DNA from: Comamonas sp.
Lineage (GTDB): Bacteria > Pseudomonadota > Gammaproteobacteria > Burkholderiales > Burkholderiaceae_C
DNA: 6,982 bases
Reading direction: 5' to 3'
NCBI GenBank assembly: GCA_019236485.1
Contig: JAFAIY010000195.1
Span: forward strand, 1-6,982
Shown here: piece after piece, positions 1-6,069 of the stretch
Numbering within the stretch: position 1 is the stretch's first letter
Layout of the letters: each line of letters opens with the position of its first letter
Translations under genes and position numbers: made by a program
Notes under the pieces: generated by a model
The model's database searches: none
What the model saw: only the letters and a program-made list of their open reading frames with translations
What the model was told of the DNA's origin: nothing

Positions 1-196
1 CCGCACTGAGCGTCGTTTGCAGCCGGTGCGCCGTATGACTGGCGTCATGCACCGTGGTTCTGTGGCGCCACTTGCGCACGGTGTCCACGCCGATGCCGTA
101 TTGCTGGGCTAACTCCCGGTCGGTGCCGCTGGCTTGCTGCAATGCCAGGCGGGTGGCAGGCGTAGTGGTCGCGTTCTTGTGCAGAGCAATCAGCAT
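1..196 (-). CDS. IS481-family transposase, N-terminal part (cut by window edge)
   Basis: This would be the DDE transposase that moves an IS481-type insertion sequence; only the first 65 codons are in the window and the frame is open to the edge. The protein begins MLIALHKNATTTPATR, continues with a helix-turn-helix segment at about residues 27-45 (DRELAQQYGIGVDTVRKW), and then has SHTAHRLQTTLSA. The HKNATTTP start and the SHTxHRLxxTL stretch are characteristic, from memory, of one IS481 transposase group. The catalytic DDE core would lie outside. The ATG is supported by AAGGAG (minus strand, 202-207) five bases upstream. Seen: frame, HTH and ribosome site. Inferred: family. Whether the full element is intact cannot be told from here. 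Confidence 0.85.
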   Translation of the reverse strand, partial: MLIALHKNATTTPATRLALQQASGTDRELAQQYGIGVDTVRKWRHRTTVHDASHTAHRLQTTLSA

Positions 197-306
197 GGCA
201 GCTCCTTGGCAGAGGTTTGCCATGTTGCCAGAACCGCTAGAAGCACCTCTCGGCCTAAGAGCAAGGGGCGCTTGTTTTTAAGCAGCCAATCATCCGGGAC
301 CCGACA
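1..306 (-). mobile_element. End of an IS481-family insertion sequence (candidate outer end at 306)
   Basis: The transposase fragment must lie near one end of its element. Reading the minus strand upstream of the start codon, the first sequence that looks like an IS481-type terminus is TGTCGGGTCCCGGATG beginning at 306. IS481 elements usually begin with TGT, and this end is preceded by gCTAAt, resembling the CTAG-like targets of the family. An alternative is a nearer end beside CTAG at 237-240. The other end is outside the window, so neither the inverted repeat nor the target duplication can be compared. The presence of an element is likely; the exact boundary is a guess. Confidence 0.4.
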
Positions 307-375
307 ATTAGCAAACCTTGGTGCTCGGATGACCGTTATGTAGCAGTTACCGATAGATCGCGATGTTGCCAAGAG

Positions 376-471
376 CAGCAGCAACCGCTGCAAAGCCGAC
401 CTAGGAGTCAGAAGTCGGCTTCAGGCTGATCGTAGTCATTCGTGACCCAGTGCCTAAACAGCAGCAACCGC
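376..471. repeat. 13-bp direct repeat CAGCAGCAACCGC, two copies
   Basis: CAGCAGCAACCGC occurs at 376-388 and again, without mismatch, at 459-471, 83 bp apart. Both copies are followed within about 10 bases by a CCGAC motif, so the resemblance may extend loosely beyond the exact match. The function is unknown; it may be the trace of an old duplication or of a dispersed repeat. Confidence 0.55.
393..421. other. Hairpin with 8-bp perfect arms
   Basis: AAGCCGAC (393-400) pairs perfectly with GTCGGCTT (414-421) around a 13-base loop. No T-tract follows on either strand, so it is a weak terminator candidate at best. It lies between the two copies of the 13-bp direct repeat. Confidence 0.35.
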
Positions 472-595
472 CGACACCAGTCGTTGAACGCCACCTGTCT
501 TGAACGGCCGCATCACCCTCGGAACCGGCCACTCGATTGTGTGGTTCACCGCGTACCGGCCTGAATGCCCGTTTCTGCGCACCATCGAGCCGTGG

Positions 596-1213
596 CTATG
601 TCGGACCTGCGATCAATCCACGTAGAAACACCATGATCAAGCGTCCAGTCAGTTCCTGGCGATCGGTGGTCTTTTGCAGTGCAAGCCCATGTGAAAGTGC
701 CATGAAAGCAGCAGCTAGTTCGTGAGGCTCGGCAGGAGTTGAGCGACCAAGCTTTTCAAACAATAGGTCGATCACGCCGCCGATCTCGGATTGGTGTTTG
801 TCCCAAACCTTTTGGTACTCCGCAGCGAAAGATGGGCTACGCCTCGCATGCAACTGCAGTTCTATGGAAAGCATGCACCAGTCAGCATCGTGATTGAGGG
901 TAGAAGCCCAGGCCTCCAGTCGGGCCAGCATTTGCTCGGGCAATTGCGCGTTGTCGCCCATGAGCGTAGTTAGTTGCATCGCTTCTGCATCCATGTGCCG
1001 TCGCAGCAACTCTAGCAAGACATCCTCTTTGCTTGAGAAGTTTGAATAAAAAGCGCCTTGGGAATAGCCAGCTTTGTTCGCGATGTCACGGATCGATGCG
1101 CCTCCATACCCGTTTGTCACAAACAAGTGCCGTGCAGCGTCGATCAGATGCTCGCGAGTCTGTGCCCGGCTTTCGTCTCGGGTCAGGCGTCTTCTTGCAG
1201 TCGTGGTGCTCAT
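596..1213 (-). CDS. TetR/AcrR-family transcriptional regulator
   Basis: A 205-residue one-component repressor, typical in length for TetR proteins. The N-terminal DNA-binding domain spans about residues 15-62. Its helix-turn-helix reads ASIRDIANKAGYSQGAFYSNF (39-59), followed by SSKEDVLLELL, the classic TetR pattern of a recognition helix ending in xFYxxFxSKExL. The C-terminal half (about 75-205) is helical and should bind an unknown ligand and form the dimer. The gene is divergent from the SDR gene at 1361. An operator-like near-palindrome sits 11 bp ahead of its ATG and two related copies sit at the SDR promoter, so it most likely represses itself and the SDR operon until its ligand appears. 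No good Shine-Dalgarno sequence precedes the ATG, though the protein start fits the family. The family is certain; the ligand is unknown. Confidence 0.95.
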   Translation of the reverse strand: MSTTTARRRLTRDESRAQTREHLIDAARHLFVTNGYGGASIRDIANKAGYSQGAFYSNFSSKEDVLLELLRRHMDAEAMQLTTLMGDNAQLPEQMLARLEAWASTLNHDADWCMLSIELQLHARRSPSFAAEYQKVWDKHQSEIGGVIDLLFEKLGRSTPAEPHELAAAFMALSHGLALQKTTDRQELTGRLIMVFLRGLIAGPT

Positions 1214-1223
1214 GGCTTTAAAG

Positions 1224-1237
1224 ATATCACATGAGAT
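1224..1237. promoter_or_regulatory. Putative TetR operator O1
   Basis: ATATCACATGAGAT is a near-palindrome with 5 of 7 positions paired, within the longer GATATCACATGAGATT (1223-1238). It begins 11 bp upstream of the tetR start codon and matches O2 with one difference over 16 bp. Its position suggests autoregulation of tetR. The assignment to this TetR protein is inferred from position and symmetry. Confidence 0.6.
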
Positions 1238-1291
1238 TCAGATATCGATCGCCGTGTGATTGCGTGTGAACGCATGTCAAAAAATTTTCAG

Positions 1292-1305
1292 ATATCACTT
1301 GAGAT
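1292..1305. promoter_or_regulatory. Putative TetR operator O2, overlapping the SDR -35 box
   Basis: ATATCACTTGAGAT is the second copy of the near-palindrome; the 16-mer GATATCACTTGAGATT (1291-1306) differs from O1 at one base. A shared TTCAGATATC stretch also occurs at 1237-1246 and 1287-1296. The site overlaps the proposed -35 hexamer at 1299-1304, so a bound repressor would block RNA polymerase. Confidence 0.65.
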
Positions 1306-1327
1306 TTCAATGTTTCAGCGGTACATT
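1299..1327 (+). promoter_or_regulatory. Sigma-70-like promoter for the SDR operon
   Basis: TTGAGA at 1299-1304 matches the -35 consensus at five of six positions, and TACATT at 1322-1327 matches the -10 consensus at four of six, with an ideal 17-bp spacer. The start of transcription would fall near 1333-1336, giving a leader of about 25-28 bases before the ATG at 1361. O2 covers the -35 box and O3 covers the start site, as expected for a promoter under TetR repression. Confidence 0.5.
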
Positions 1328-1330
1328 TAA

Positions 1331-1344
1331 ATTTCAAATGAAAT
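1331..1344. promoter_or_regulatory. Putative TetR operator O3, at the SDR transcription start
   Basis: ATTTCAAATGAAAT has 6 of 7 positions paired and lies inside a near-perfect 18-base palindrome (1329-1346). It shares the ATNTCANWTGANAT pattern of O1 and O2. It lies just downstream of the proposed -10 hexamer, where the transcription start would be. An overlapping perfect inverted repeat TTCAAAT-GAA-ATTTGAA spans 1333-1349 and could act as an alternative site or a leader hairpin. Confidence 0.6.
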
Positions 1345-1360
1345 TTGAAGATCAATCGAA

Positions 1361-2410
1361 ATGAAAAAGTACAGCAGTCCACAGTCAGCTTTTGTCACGG
1401 GCGCAACAGGCCTTCTCGGCAACAACCTTGTGCGTGAGCTGGTCGCGCGCGGCGTCTTCGTCAAGGCTCTCGTCCGTTCGGAAACCAAAGGTATGCAACA
1501 GTTCGCAGGAGTGAAAGGCGTGGAACTGGTGCAGGGTGACATGACGGATGTGCCCGCTTTCTCCAGGGCGCTGCAAGGATGTGACGTGGTGTTCCATACC
1601 GCGGCCTTCTTTCGAGACAACTTCAAAGGCGGCAGCCACTGGGAAGAGCTCAAACGCATCAATGTGGACGGCACGCAGCAGCTTATCGAGCAGGCATACA
1701 ACGCCGGCATCCGGCGCTTCGTTCAGACTTCATCCGTCGCAGTGCTGAATGGCGAGCCAGGTGCGCCCATCGATGAAACCTGTCTGCGTGACCTAGCAGA
1801 TGCTGACGACGACTATTACCGAAGCAAGATACTGGCCGATCAAGTCGTATCGGCCTTTCTTGACACGCATCCGGACATGCATGCGAGCTTCGTCTTGCCT
1901 GGGTGGATGTGGGGGCCTGCTGATATCGGCCCTACCTCGTCAGGGCAATTTGTCAACGATGTGGTGCTTGGGAAATTGCCCGGGTTGCTGCCGGGGAGCT
2001 TCTCGGTTGTCGATGCTCGCGATGTAGCGAAGGCGCAAATTTCAGCTGCAGAGCGCGGCCAGCGCGGCGAACGCTATCTCGCTGCCGGCCGCCACATGAC
2101 GATGCAGGAATTGGTTCCCTTGGTCGGGAAGATCGCGGGCATCAAGACGCCGACCCGCAACTTGCCTTTCCTACTTCTGTATTTCCTGGCGGCGGCGCAG
2201 GAGCTCTACGCGAAGATCAGTGGCAAACCCATCTTGCTCAGCTTGGCGACAGTGAGGCTGATGCGCAAGGAGGCGGAACGCAGTCATTTCATTCACACAA
2301 AGAGCGAGCAGAAGCTTCAACTGAAATTTCGCCCCATCGAGCAAACTGTTGCCGATACGGTCGCTTGGTATCGCCGCCATGGCTGGCTACCCATTGCGTC
2401 GCCCCAATAA
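1361..2410 (+). CDS. Extended-SDR NAD(P)-dependent oxidoreductase/epimerase
   Basis: A 349-residue cytosolic protein of the NAD-dependent epimerase/dehydratase (extended short-chain dehydrogenase) superfamily, close in style to dihydroflavonol-4-reductase-like enzymes. The Rossmann fold opens with the nucleotide-binding motif TGATGLLG (13-20). D60 in GDM, HTAA (79-82) and NVDGT (91-95) are further landmarks. The catalytic residues visible are Ser in TSS (113-115) and the Tyr142-Lys146 pair (YYRSK). The substrate-binding part begins around GWMWGPADIGPTSSG (171 onward). No membrane segment or export signal is obvious. It is the first gene after the TetR-controlled promoter and is followed 65 bp later by the hydrolase gene, so the two probably share a transcript. 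The substrate is unknown; a carbonyl or hydroxyl group of an aromatic or steroid-like compound is only a guess. Confidence 0.93.
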   Translation: MKKYSSPQSAFVTGATGLLGNNLVRELVARGVFVKALVRSETKGMQQFAGVKGVELVQGDMTDVPAFSRALQGCDVVFHTAAFFRDNFKGGSHWEELKRINVDGTQQLIEQAYNAGIRRFVQTSSVAVLNGEPGAPIDETCLRDLADADDDYYRSKILADQVVSAFLDTHPDMHASFVLPGWMWGPADIGPTSSGQFVNDVVLGKLPGLLPGSFSVVDARDVAKAQISAAERGQRGERYLAAGRHMTMQELVPLVGKIAGIKTPTRNLPFLLLYFLAAAQELYAKISGKPILLSLATVRLMRKEAERSHFIHTKSEQKLQLKFRPIEQTVADTVAWYRRHGWLPIASPQ

Positions 2411-2464
2411 CGCCAGGTAAACCTCTTCATTGCCCTAGTTCTGGGGGATCTGCCGAAGCCCAAC

Positions 2465-2472
2465 AAGGAAAG
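2465..2472 (+). promoter_or_regulatory. Ribosome binding site that fixes a GTG start
   Basis: AAGGAAAG lies just ahead of the GTG at 2476 and decides the start of the hydrolase. The longest open frame would begin with an ATG at 2365 inside the SDR gene. However, the first 37 residues of that version are not protein-like, and the signal peptide starts exactly at the GTG. Confidence 0.7.
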
Positions 2473-2475
2473 ACT

Positions 2476-3726
2476 GTGACGGACAAATTGATCTTGAAAC
2501 TCTTGACGCTCCTTGGAGCCGTCGTTCTTTCTGCGGTTGCTCCGCGCGAATCCGCTGCGCAGAGCATTTCCTCAGTCAGGGCAGCGGACAGCATGGCTGA
2601 GTTCTGCAGGAAAGGACAGGCGGAGTACCCGGGAGGCATTGCTCGCATGCATCCTTCGTTCAAGTTCAACATCTGTTGGTGGCTCGAGGATGCAGGCATC
2701 GAAGCAAGCACGTTCGATAACGTCGTGGAAAGGTTGCCGGAGAATGCGGGGCCGTCGCAGGCGGCTTGGCAGGAGACTTTCAGCAAGCCCGCCCAGGTGC
2801 ATCTGGCACGAGCGCATGCGGCCGAAGAGCGCGGCGAGAGCGCATCGGCCGAATACAAAAAGGCCGCGTTCTATCTGCGAATGAATCGACTGCCCAAGCA
2901 GGTCCCCGCTGCGGATCTGCAGGCAACCGAACGAGCCTATGCAGTCCTGGGAAAACCGCTCCGGCGGATCAAATTCAGGACCGGCGAAAAGGAATTCATT
3001 GGCTACTTCCGAACGCTGTCGACACGAAGCGGCAGTAATGAGAAGCCTCCGGTGCTGGTCATTCTCGGTGGCCTTGATAACCTCAAGACAGAGATGATCC
3101 GGCACAGCGACTACTTCATGGGCCGTGGGTTTGCGACCCTCATTGTGGAAAATCCAGCCACCGGGGAAAACCAGTTGGGATTCCGTCCAGAGTCCTCTGC
3201 GATGCTTGACACGGTTGCGGACTACATCAAGACTCGCAACGACCTGGACACAAGCCGAGTGGCCGTGTACGGCTGGAGTATGGGGGGCTATTTGGGAACT
3301 CTTGGCGGGCTGCGAAACGACTTCTACCAAGCGATTGTCAATGTAGGTGGCCCTAGCGATTCGAGCTTCGGACAAGAGCATTGCGAGAAAGCGCCTGCAT
3401 GGATCGTCGCTCCCTACACCGTGTTTGCCAACATGAATCCGCTGACGACACCTCGTCAGGCGATGTGCGAATACTACGAAGCGTTCCAACTCTCACGTCA
3501 GTTGAAGATGCCAACCGCAGCGCAGTTGCGCAAACCTATTCTTATGGTGAACGGCGCCCGCGAAGATCTGGTGGCCAAAGATGAACCTTCGTCTCTTGCA
3601 GATCTTGGCTTCAATGTGACGCAACTGGTCTTTGGGGATGATGGCCACACGGCGGAGTCGAACATGCGAGAGCACTTCGAGTTCACCGCGAACTGGCTCA
3701 TGCGACGGCTAAAAATCGGCGATTAA
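2476..3726 (+). CDS. Exported FrsA-like alpha/beta hydrolase
   Basis: From the GTG, the protein has 416 residues. Residues 1-28 form a signal peptide: Lys at 4 and 8, a hydrophobic core LLTLLGAVVLSAV, and a likely signal peptidase I site after A28 (ESAAQ). Residues about 30-170 are a helical cap-like region (AHAAEERGESASAEYKKAAFYLRM). The hydrolase fold follows, with the strand PPVLVILGGLD and the nucleophile elbow GWSMGG (Ser268). Asp364 (NGAREDLV) and His391 (GDDGHTA) complete a plausible triad. Order, length and motifs resemble the FrsA/DUF1100 and 2,6-dihydroxypseudooxynicotine-hydrolase group, which cleaves esters or C-C bonds. Unlike cytosolic FrsA, this one seems periplasmic. It lies 65 bp after the SDR gene and is probably co-transcribed. 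The substrate is unknown. Confidence 0.88.
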   Translation: MTDKLILKLLTLLGAVVLSAVAPRESAAQSISSVRAADSMAEFCRKGQAEYPGGIARMHPSFKFNICWWLEDAGIEASTFDNVVERLPENAGPSQAAWQETFSKPAQVHLARAHAAEERGESASAEYKKAAFYLRMNRLPKQVPAADLQATERAYAVLGKPLRRIKFRTGEKEFIGYFRTLSTRSGSNEKPPVLVILGGLDNLKTEMIRHSDYFMGRGFATLIVENPATGENQLGFRPESSAMLDTVADYIKTRNDLDTSRVAVYGWSMGGYLGTLGGLRNDFYQAIVNVGGPSDSSFGQEHCEKAPAWIVAPYTVFANMNPLTTPRQAMCEYYEAFQLSRQLKMPTAAQLRKPILMVNGAREDLVAKDEPSSLADLGFNVTQLVFGDDGHTAESNMREHFEFTANWLMRRLKIGD

Positions 3727-3768
3727 CTGGGCCGCTGACAAGCAATCGATTAACTCTCCTCCCACTCA

Positions 3769-4328
3769 ATGAACAGAGAAATTATTTTGATGCGCCACGG
3801 TCGGCCGAACTTGGCTCCAGGCGGCAAGGTTTCAGCACTTGACATGAAGTGCTGGATTGAGCAGTACGAGCTATCCGAAATCGTAGAGCATCCCGTACCT
3901 GTGGCCAGCATGGGCCTGGCCGCCACCGCAAAGTGATCATTTCGAGCAATGCGCCTCGAGCACTGGCGTCTGTTCGCGCATTGGGCATTCAACCTCATCT
4001 TATAGATGAGATTTTCTGCGAGGCGAAGTTGCCTCACGGAAGATGGAGACGACCTCGCTTTTCCCCATTTACGTGGGCATTTATTCTTCGGATTGCATGG
4101 CTTTGCGGTTTTTCTGGAGGAGTCGAGTCTGCCCGAGAAGCTAAAGTAAGAGCTAATACAGCGGCTCAACGACTTCAATTGCACGCTAATGAAGGCCCGG
4201 TCCTACTGCTTGGCCATGGATTCATGAATCGATTGATCGCGAAGCAGTTGGAGTCTGCGGGGTGGGTTTGCCGAGAAAGCAGCGGTACCAAGTACTGGAG
4301 TGCGATGGTTTATCGAACAATGCTATAG
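3769..4328 (+). pseudogene. Histidine phosphatase (phosphoglycerate mutase-like) gene with a one-base frameshift
   Basis: Two frames together make one histidine-phosphatase protein of about 186 residues. The first frame starts at ATG 3769 with MNREIILMRHGRPN, containing the RHG signature with catalytic His10, and runs to LAATAK before a stop at 3934. The second frame picks up as VIISSNAPRALASVRALG at 3933, continues through GRWRRPRFSPFTWAF, and reaches the second conserved histidine in LLLGHGFMNRLIAKQL, ending at 4328. The junction GCAAAGTG would be in frame as GCAAAAGTG, so one lost A in an A-run explains the break. Either the gene is recently inactivated or this is a sequencing error. It begins 42 bp after the hydrolase stop and may be the third operon gene. 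No clear Shine-Dalgarno sequence precedes it. The substrate is unknown. Confidence 0.85.
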
Positions 4329-4434
4329 CCGTAGGATACATCGATTGAACTTAGATCATACTAGCACCTCCTGATAGTCAGCCTAGTGAGCGGTAGTGGG
4401 TGGATTCAACCGGTAGTCAGGTCAACCGGAGAAT

Positions 4435-4468
4435 GCAACAAGGCCCACGCGTGGCGGGCCTTGGTTGC
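4435..4468. terminator. Hairpin terminator between convergent genes
   Basis: CAAGGCCC (4439-4446) pairs perfectly with GGGCCTTG (4456-4463) around a nine-base loop, and flanking GCAAC (4435-4439) can pair with GTTGC (4464-4468) in an alternative with one bulge. It lies between the end of the phosphatase gene and the end of chrA, which converge here. Strong AAGGCCC/GGGCCTT hairpins of this style are common at gene ends in beta-proteobacteria. No strong T-run follows on either strand, so termination is inferred from structure and position. Confidence 0.6.
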
Positions 4469-4487
4469 AGATACTAGCCATCCTTGT

Positions 4488-5717
4488 TCAGATGCCCATC
4501 GCCATGATCCAGCCCGACAGACCAGCCAGCAGAACCACTAGTGCTGGCGGAACCCGCCCCACGGTCAGCAGTCCGAATGACAGCAACGCCAGCCCAAAAT
4601 CCGACTTGCTATGGATTGCACTCGTCCACACGGGGTCATACAGGGCGGATACCAGAATGCCGACCACGCCAGCGTTGATGCCAGCCATGGCTGTTTGAAT
4701 ACCAGCACGATGACGCAGCCCTTCCCAGAATGGCAGCGCGCCAATCAGCATGAAAAAGGCGGGAAGAAAGATAGTGGCCAGTAGCGCCAAACCACCAATC
4801 CAGCCATGCAGCGGGCCGTTGGCAACCGCTCCAAGGTAGGCTGAAAACGTGAACAGTGGTCCTGGCACAGCCTGCGCTGCGCCGTAGCCAGCCAAGAAGT
4901 CCGCATTGCTCACAATGCCGCTAGGCACCACGGCAGCTTGCAGCAGTGGCAAGACAACGTGTCCACCGCCGAAGACCAGTGCGCCGGAACGATATACCCC
5001 TTCCAGCAGAGCGATCGTGGACGAGCCCGTGACTGCTGCCCACAGGGGCAATCCGACGAGCGGTGCAGCAAACAACAGCAGTGCAACAATGCCCAGCTTG
5101 CGCGAAACCGGGTAGCTATGTGCCTGACCACCGCCAGGTTGAGCTATCTTTAATTGCCACCACCCCAGCAACCCCGCCACCGCGATGGCGGTAACCTGTC
5201 CCAGCGCCGAGGGCAAGATCATGGTCAGCAGTGCTGCCAGAATTGCGAGCGCAGCACGGGGTCGATCTGGACACAGTGACTTAGCCATACCCCATACAGC
5301 CTGCGCCACGATGGCCACGGCGACAACCTTGAGTCCATGTACCCAGCCAGACTGCGCCAGACCCTGGTATTCGGCGATGCCGAAGGCAAACAGGATCAAT
5401 GCAATAGCAGACGGTAAAGTAAATCCCGCCCAGGCTGCCAGCAATCCAGACCAGCCTGCGCGGCCTAGCCCCAGCGCCATGCCGACTTGGCTGCTAGCCG
5501 GTCCCGGTAGGAACTGGCACAGGGCTACCAGATCGGAGTAGCTGCGGTCATCCAGCCATCGGCGGCGCTCGACAAACTCTGATCGGAAATAGCCCAGGTG
5601 AGCGATGGGTCCACCAAAGGAGGTCAGGCCCAGTTTGAGAAAGGCGCCAAAGACTTCGGCAGTCGTACCCCGCGCGAGAGTGGTTTCGTGCGACAAGGTG
5701 TTGGTGGAATCGGTCAT
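4488..5717 (-). CDS. chrA: ChrA chromate efflux transporter (CHR family, two-domain)
   Basis: A 409-residue inner-membrane protein of the CHR family, whose characterised members export chromate from the cytoplasm. It has the long, duplicated form. The N-terminal half carries GLTSFGGPIAHLGYF (30-44) and QFLPGPASSQ (68-77). The C-terminal half repeats the pattern with VFGGGHVVLPLL (248-259) and AVPGPLF (283-289). About ten or more hydrophobic segments are spread over both halves, and a polar linker lies near 192-206 (AQPGGGQAHSYPVSRK). The ATG overlaps the PadR stop codon in ATGA, so translation is probably coupled; GGAGG at 5728-5732 (minus) lies ten bases upstream. No chrB or chrF regulator gene is nearby; PadR takes that place. 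Real chromate transport is likely but not certain, since many CHR proteins are untested. Confidence 0.93.
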   Translation of the reverse strand: MTDSTNTLSHETTLARGTTAEVFGAFLKLGLTSFGGPIAHLGYFRSEFVERRRWLDDRSYSDLVALCQFLPGPASSQVGMALGLGRAGWSGLLAAWAGFTLPSAIALILFAFGIAEYQGLAQSGWVHGLKVVAVAIVAQAVWGMAKSLCPDRPRAALAILAALLTMILPSALGQVTAIAVAGLLGWWQLKIAQPGGGQAHSYPVSRKLGIVALLLFAAPLVGLPLWAAVTGSSTIALLEGVYRSGALVFGGGHVVLPLLQAAVVPSGIVSNADFLAGYGAAQAVPGPLFTFSAYLGAVANGPLHGWIGGLALLATIFLPAFFMLIGALPFWEGLRHRAGIQTAMAGINAGVVGILVSALYDPVWTSAIHSKSDFGLALLSFGLLTVGRVPPALVVLLAGLSGWIMAMGI

Positions 5718-6043
5718 TTGTGCATTGCCTCCCCGGTGAACTCCCGGATGCGCTCCTTGGCCAGCGCCAAGCCTTCTTTGCCCTTGGTCGTGATCGTGTA
5801 GAGCTTGCGCACCGTGCGTCCCTCACGATCCTGCCTCGAGACGAGGTAGCCGTCTCGTTCCATCTTGTGCAGCATCGGGTAAAGCGTCCCAGGAGAGAGG
5901 CGGTAGCCGTGATGAGCCAGCTCGTCGATCATCCATTGCCCATAAATTTCCTGTTCGCCCGCATGATGAAGTACATGCAGGCGAATGAACCCCGACAGGA
6001 GGTCGTGGTGCTCTAGTGTGTTTGGAGTTGGACTTTTTGCCAT
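5714..6043 (-). CDS. PadR-family transcriptional regulator
   Basis: A 109-residue winged-helix repressor of the short PadR type. The DNA-binding domain fills most of the protein. IYGQWMIDELAHHGYRLSPGTLYPMLHKMERDGYLVS (33-69) contains the PadR signature SPGTLYPxLxxMxxxGYL, and RKLYTITTKGKEGLALAKERI (79-99) forms the wing and the start of the dimerisation helix. The stop codon overlaps the chrA start by four bases (ATGA), so the two genes form a coupled operon. Two tandem palindromes directly upstream are the probable operator, implying autoregulation together with chrA. Chromate, or a stress connected with it, is the natural guess for the inducer, but the sequence does not show it. No Shine-Dalgarno sequence precedes the ATG because the operator fills that space. 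Confidence 0.94.
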   Translation of the reverse strand: MAKSPTPNTLEHHDLLSGFIRLHVLHHAGEQEIYGQWMIDELAHHGYRLSPGTLYPMLHKMERDGYLVSRQDREGRTVRKLYTITTKGKEGLALAKERIREFTGEAMHK

Positions 6044-6069
6044 ATCGAATGTCGATATCGAAATTCGAT
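6044..6069. promoter_or_regulatory. Double 13-bp palindromic operator for the padR-chrA operon
   Basis: Two perfect palindromes of the form ATCGA-N3-TCGAT abut head to tail: 6044-6056 (centre ATG) and 6057-6069 (centre AAT). The first copy can be lengthened to ATATCGA-ATG-TCGATAT (6042-6058). The block directly precedes the padR start codon (6043, minus). A possible -10 box TATCAT (minus, 6073-6068) overlaps its distal edge; I find no good -35. Symmetry, duplication and position make an autoregulatory PadR site very likely, though binding is inferred. Confidence 0.75.

Larger units (their letters stand above)
307..595. other. Gene-free stretch between the IS end and tetR
   Basis: I see no convincing gene in these roughly 290 bases; the short open frames crossing them have no recognisable protein character. 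They hold a 13-bp direct repeat (376-388 and 459-471) and a hairpin with 8-bp arms (393-421). The texture resembles the degenerate non-coding sequence often found beside insertion sequences in Comamonadaceae-type genomes, but that is an impression. No clear terminator for the tetR gene, which ends at 596, was found. Confidence 0.5.

Noticed and set aside
54..393. Several short frames on both strands near the IS end
   Set aside because: They overlap the transposase or the IS leader and have no family features.
1275..1280. Perfect TTGACA on the minus strand as a tetR -35 box
   Set aside because: No acceptable -10 hexamer lies 16-18 bp downstream (ACACGG at 17 bp), so a promoter cannot be supported.
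2572..3489. 305-residue minus-strand open frame antisense to the hydrolase
   Set aside because: It mirrors a well-supported hydrolase gene, has no recognisable domain and a Cys/Arg/His-rich composition typical of antisense frames in GC-rich DNA.
3720..3755. 9-bp direct repeat CGATTAACT at 3720-3728 and 3747-3755
   Set aside because: It is short and AT-rich, one copy overlaps the hydrolase stop codon, and there is no sign of a mobile element between the copies, so chance is likely.
5185..5541. 118-residue plus-strand frame inside chrA
   Set aside because: It is antisense to conserved ChrA membrane segments and has no recognisable domain.
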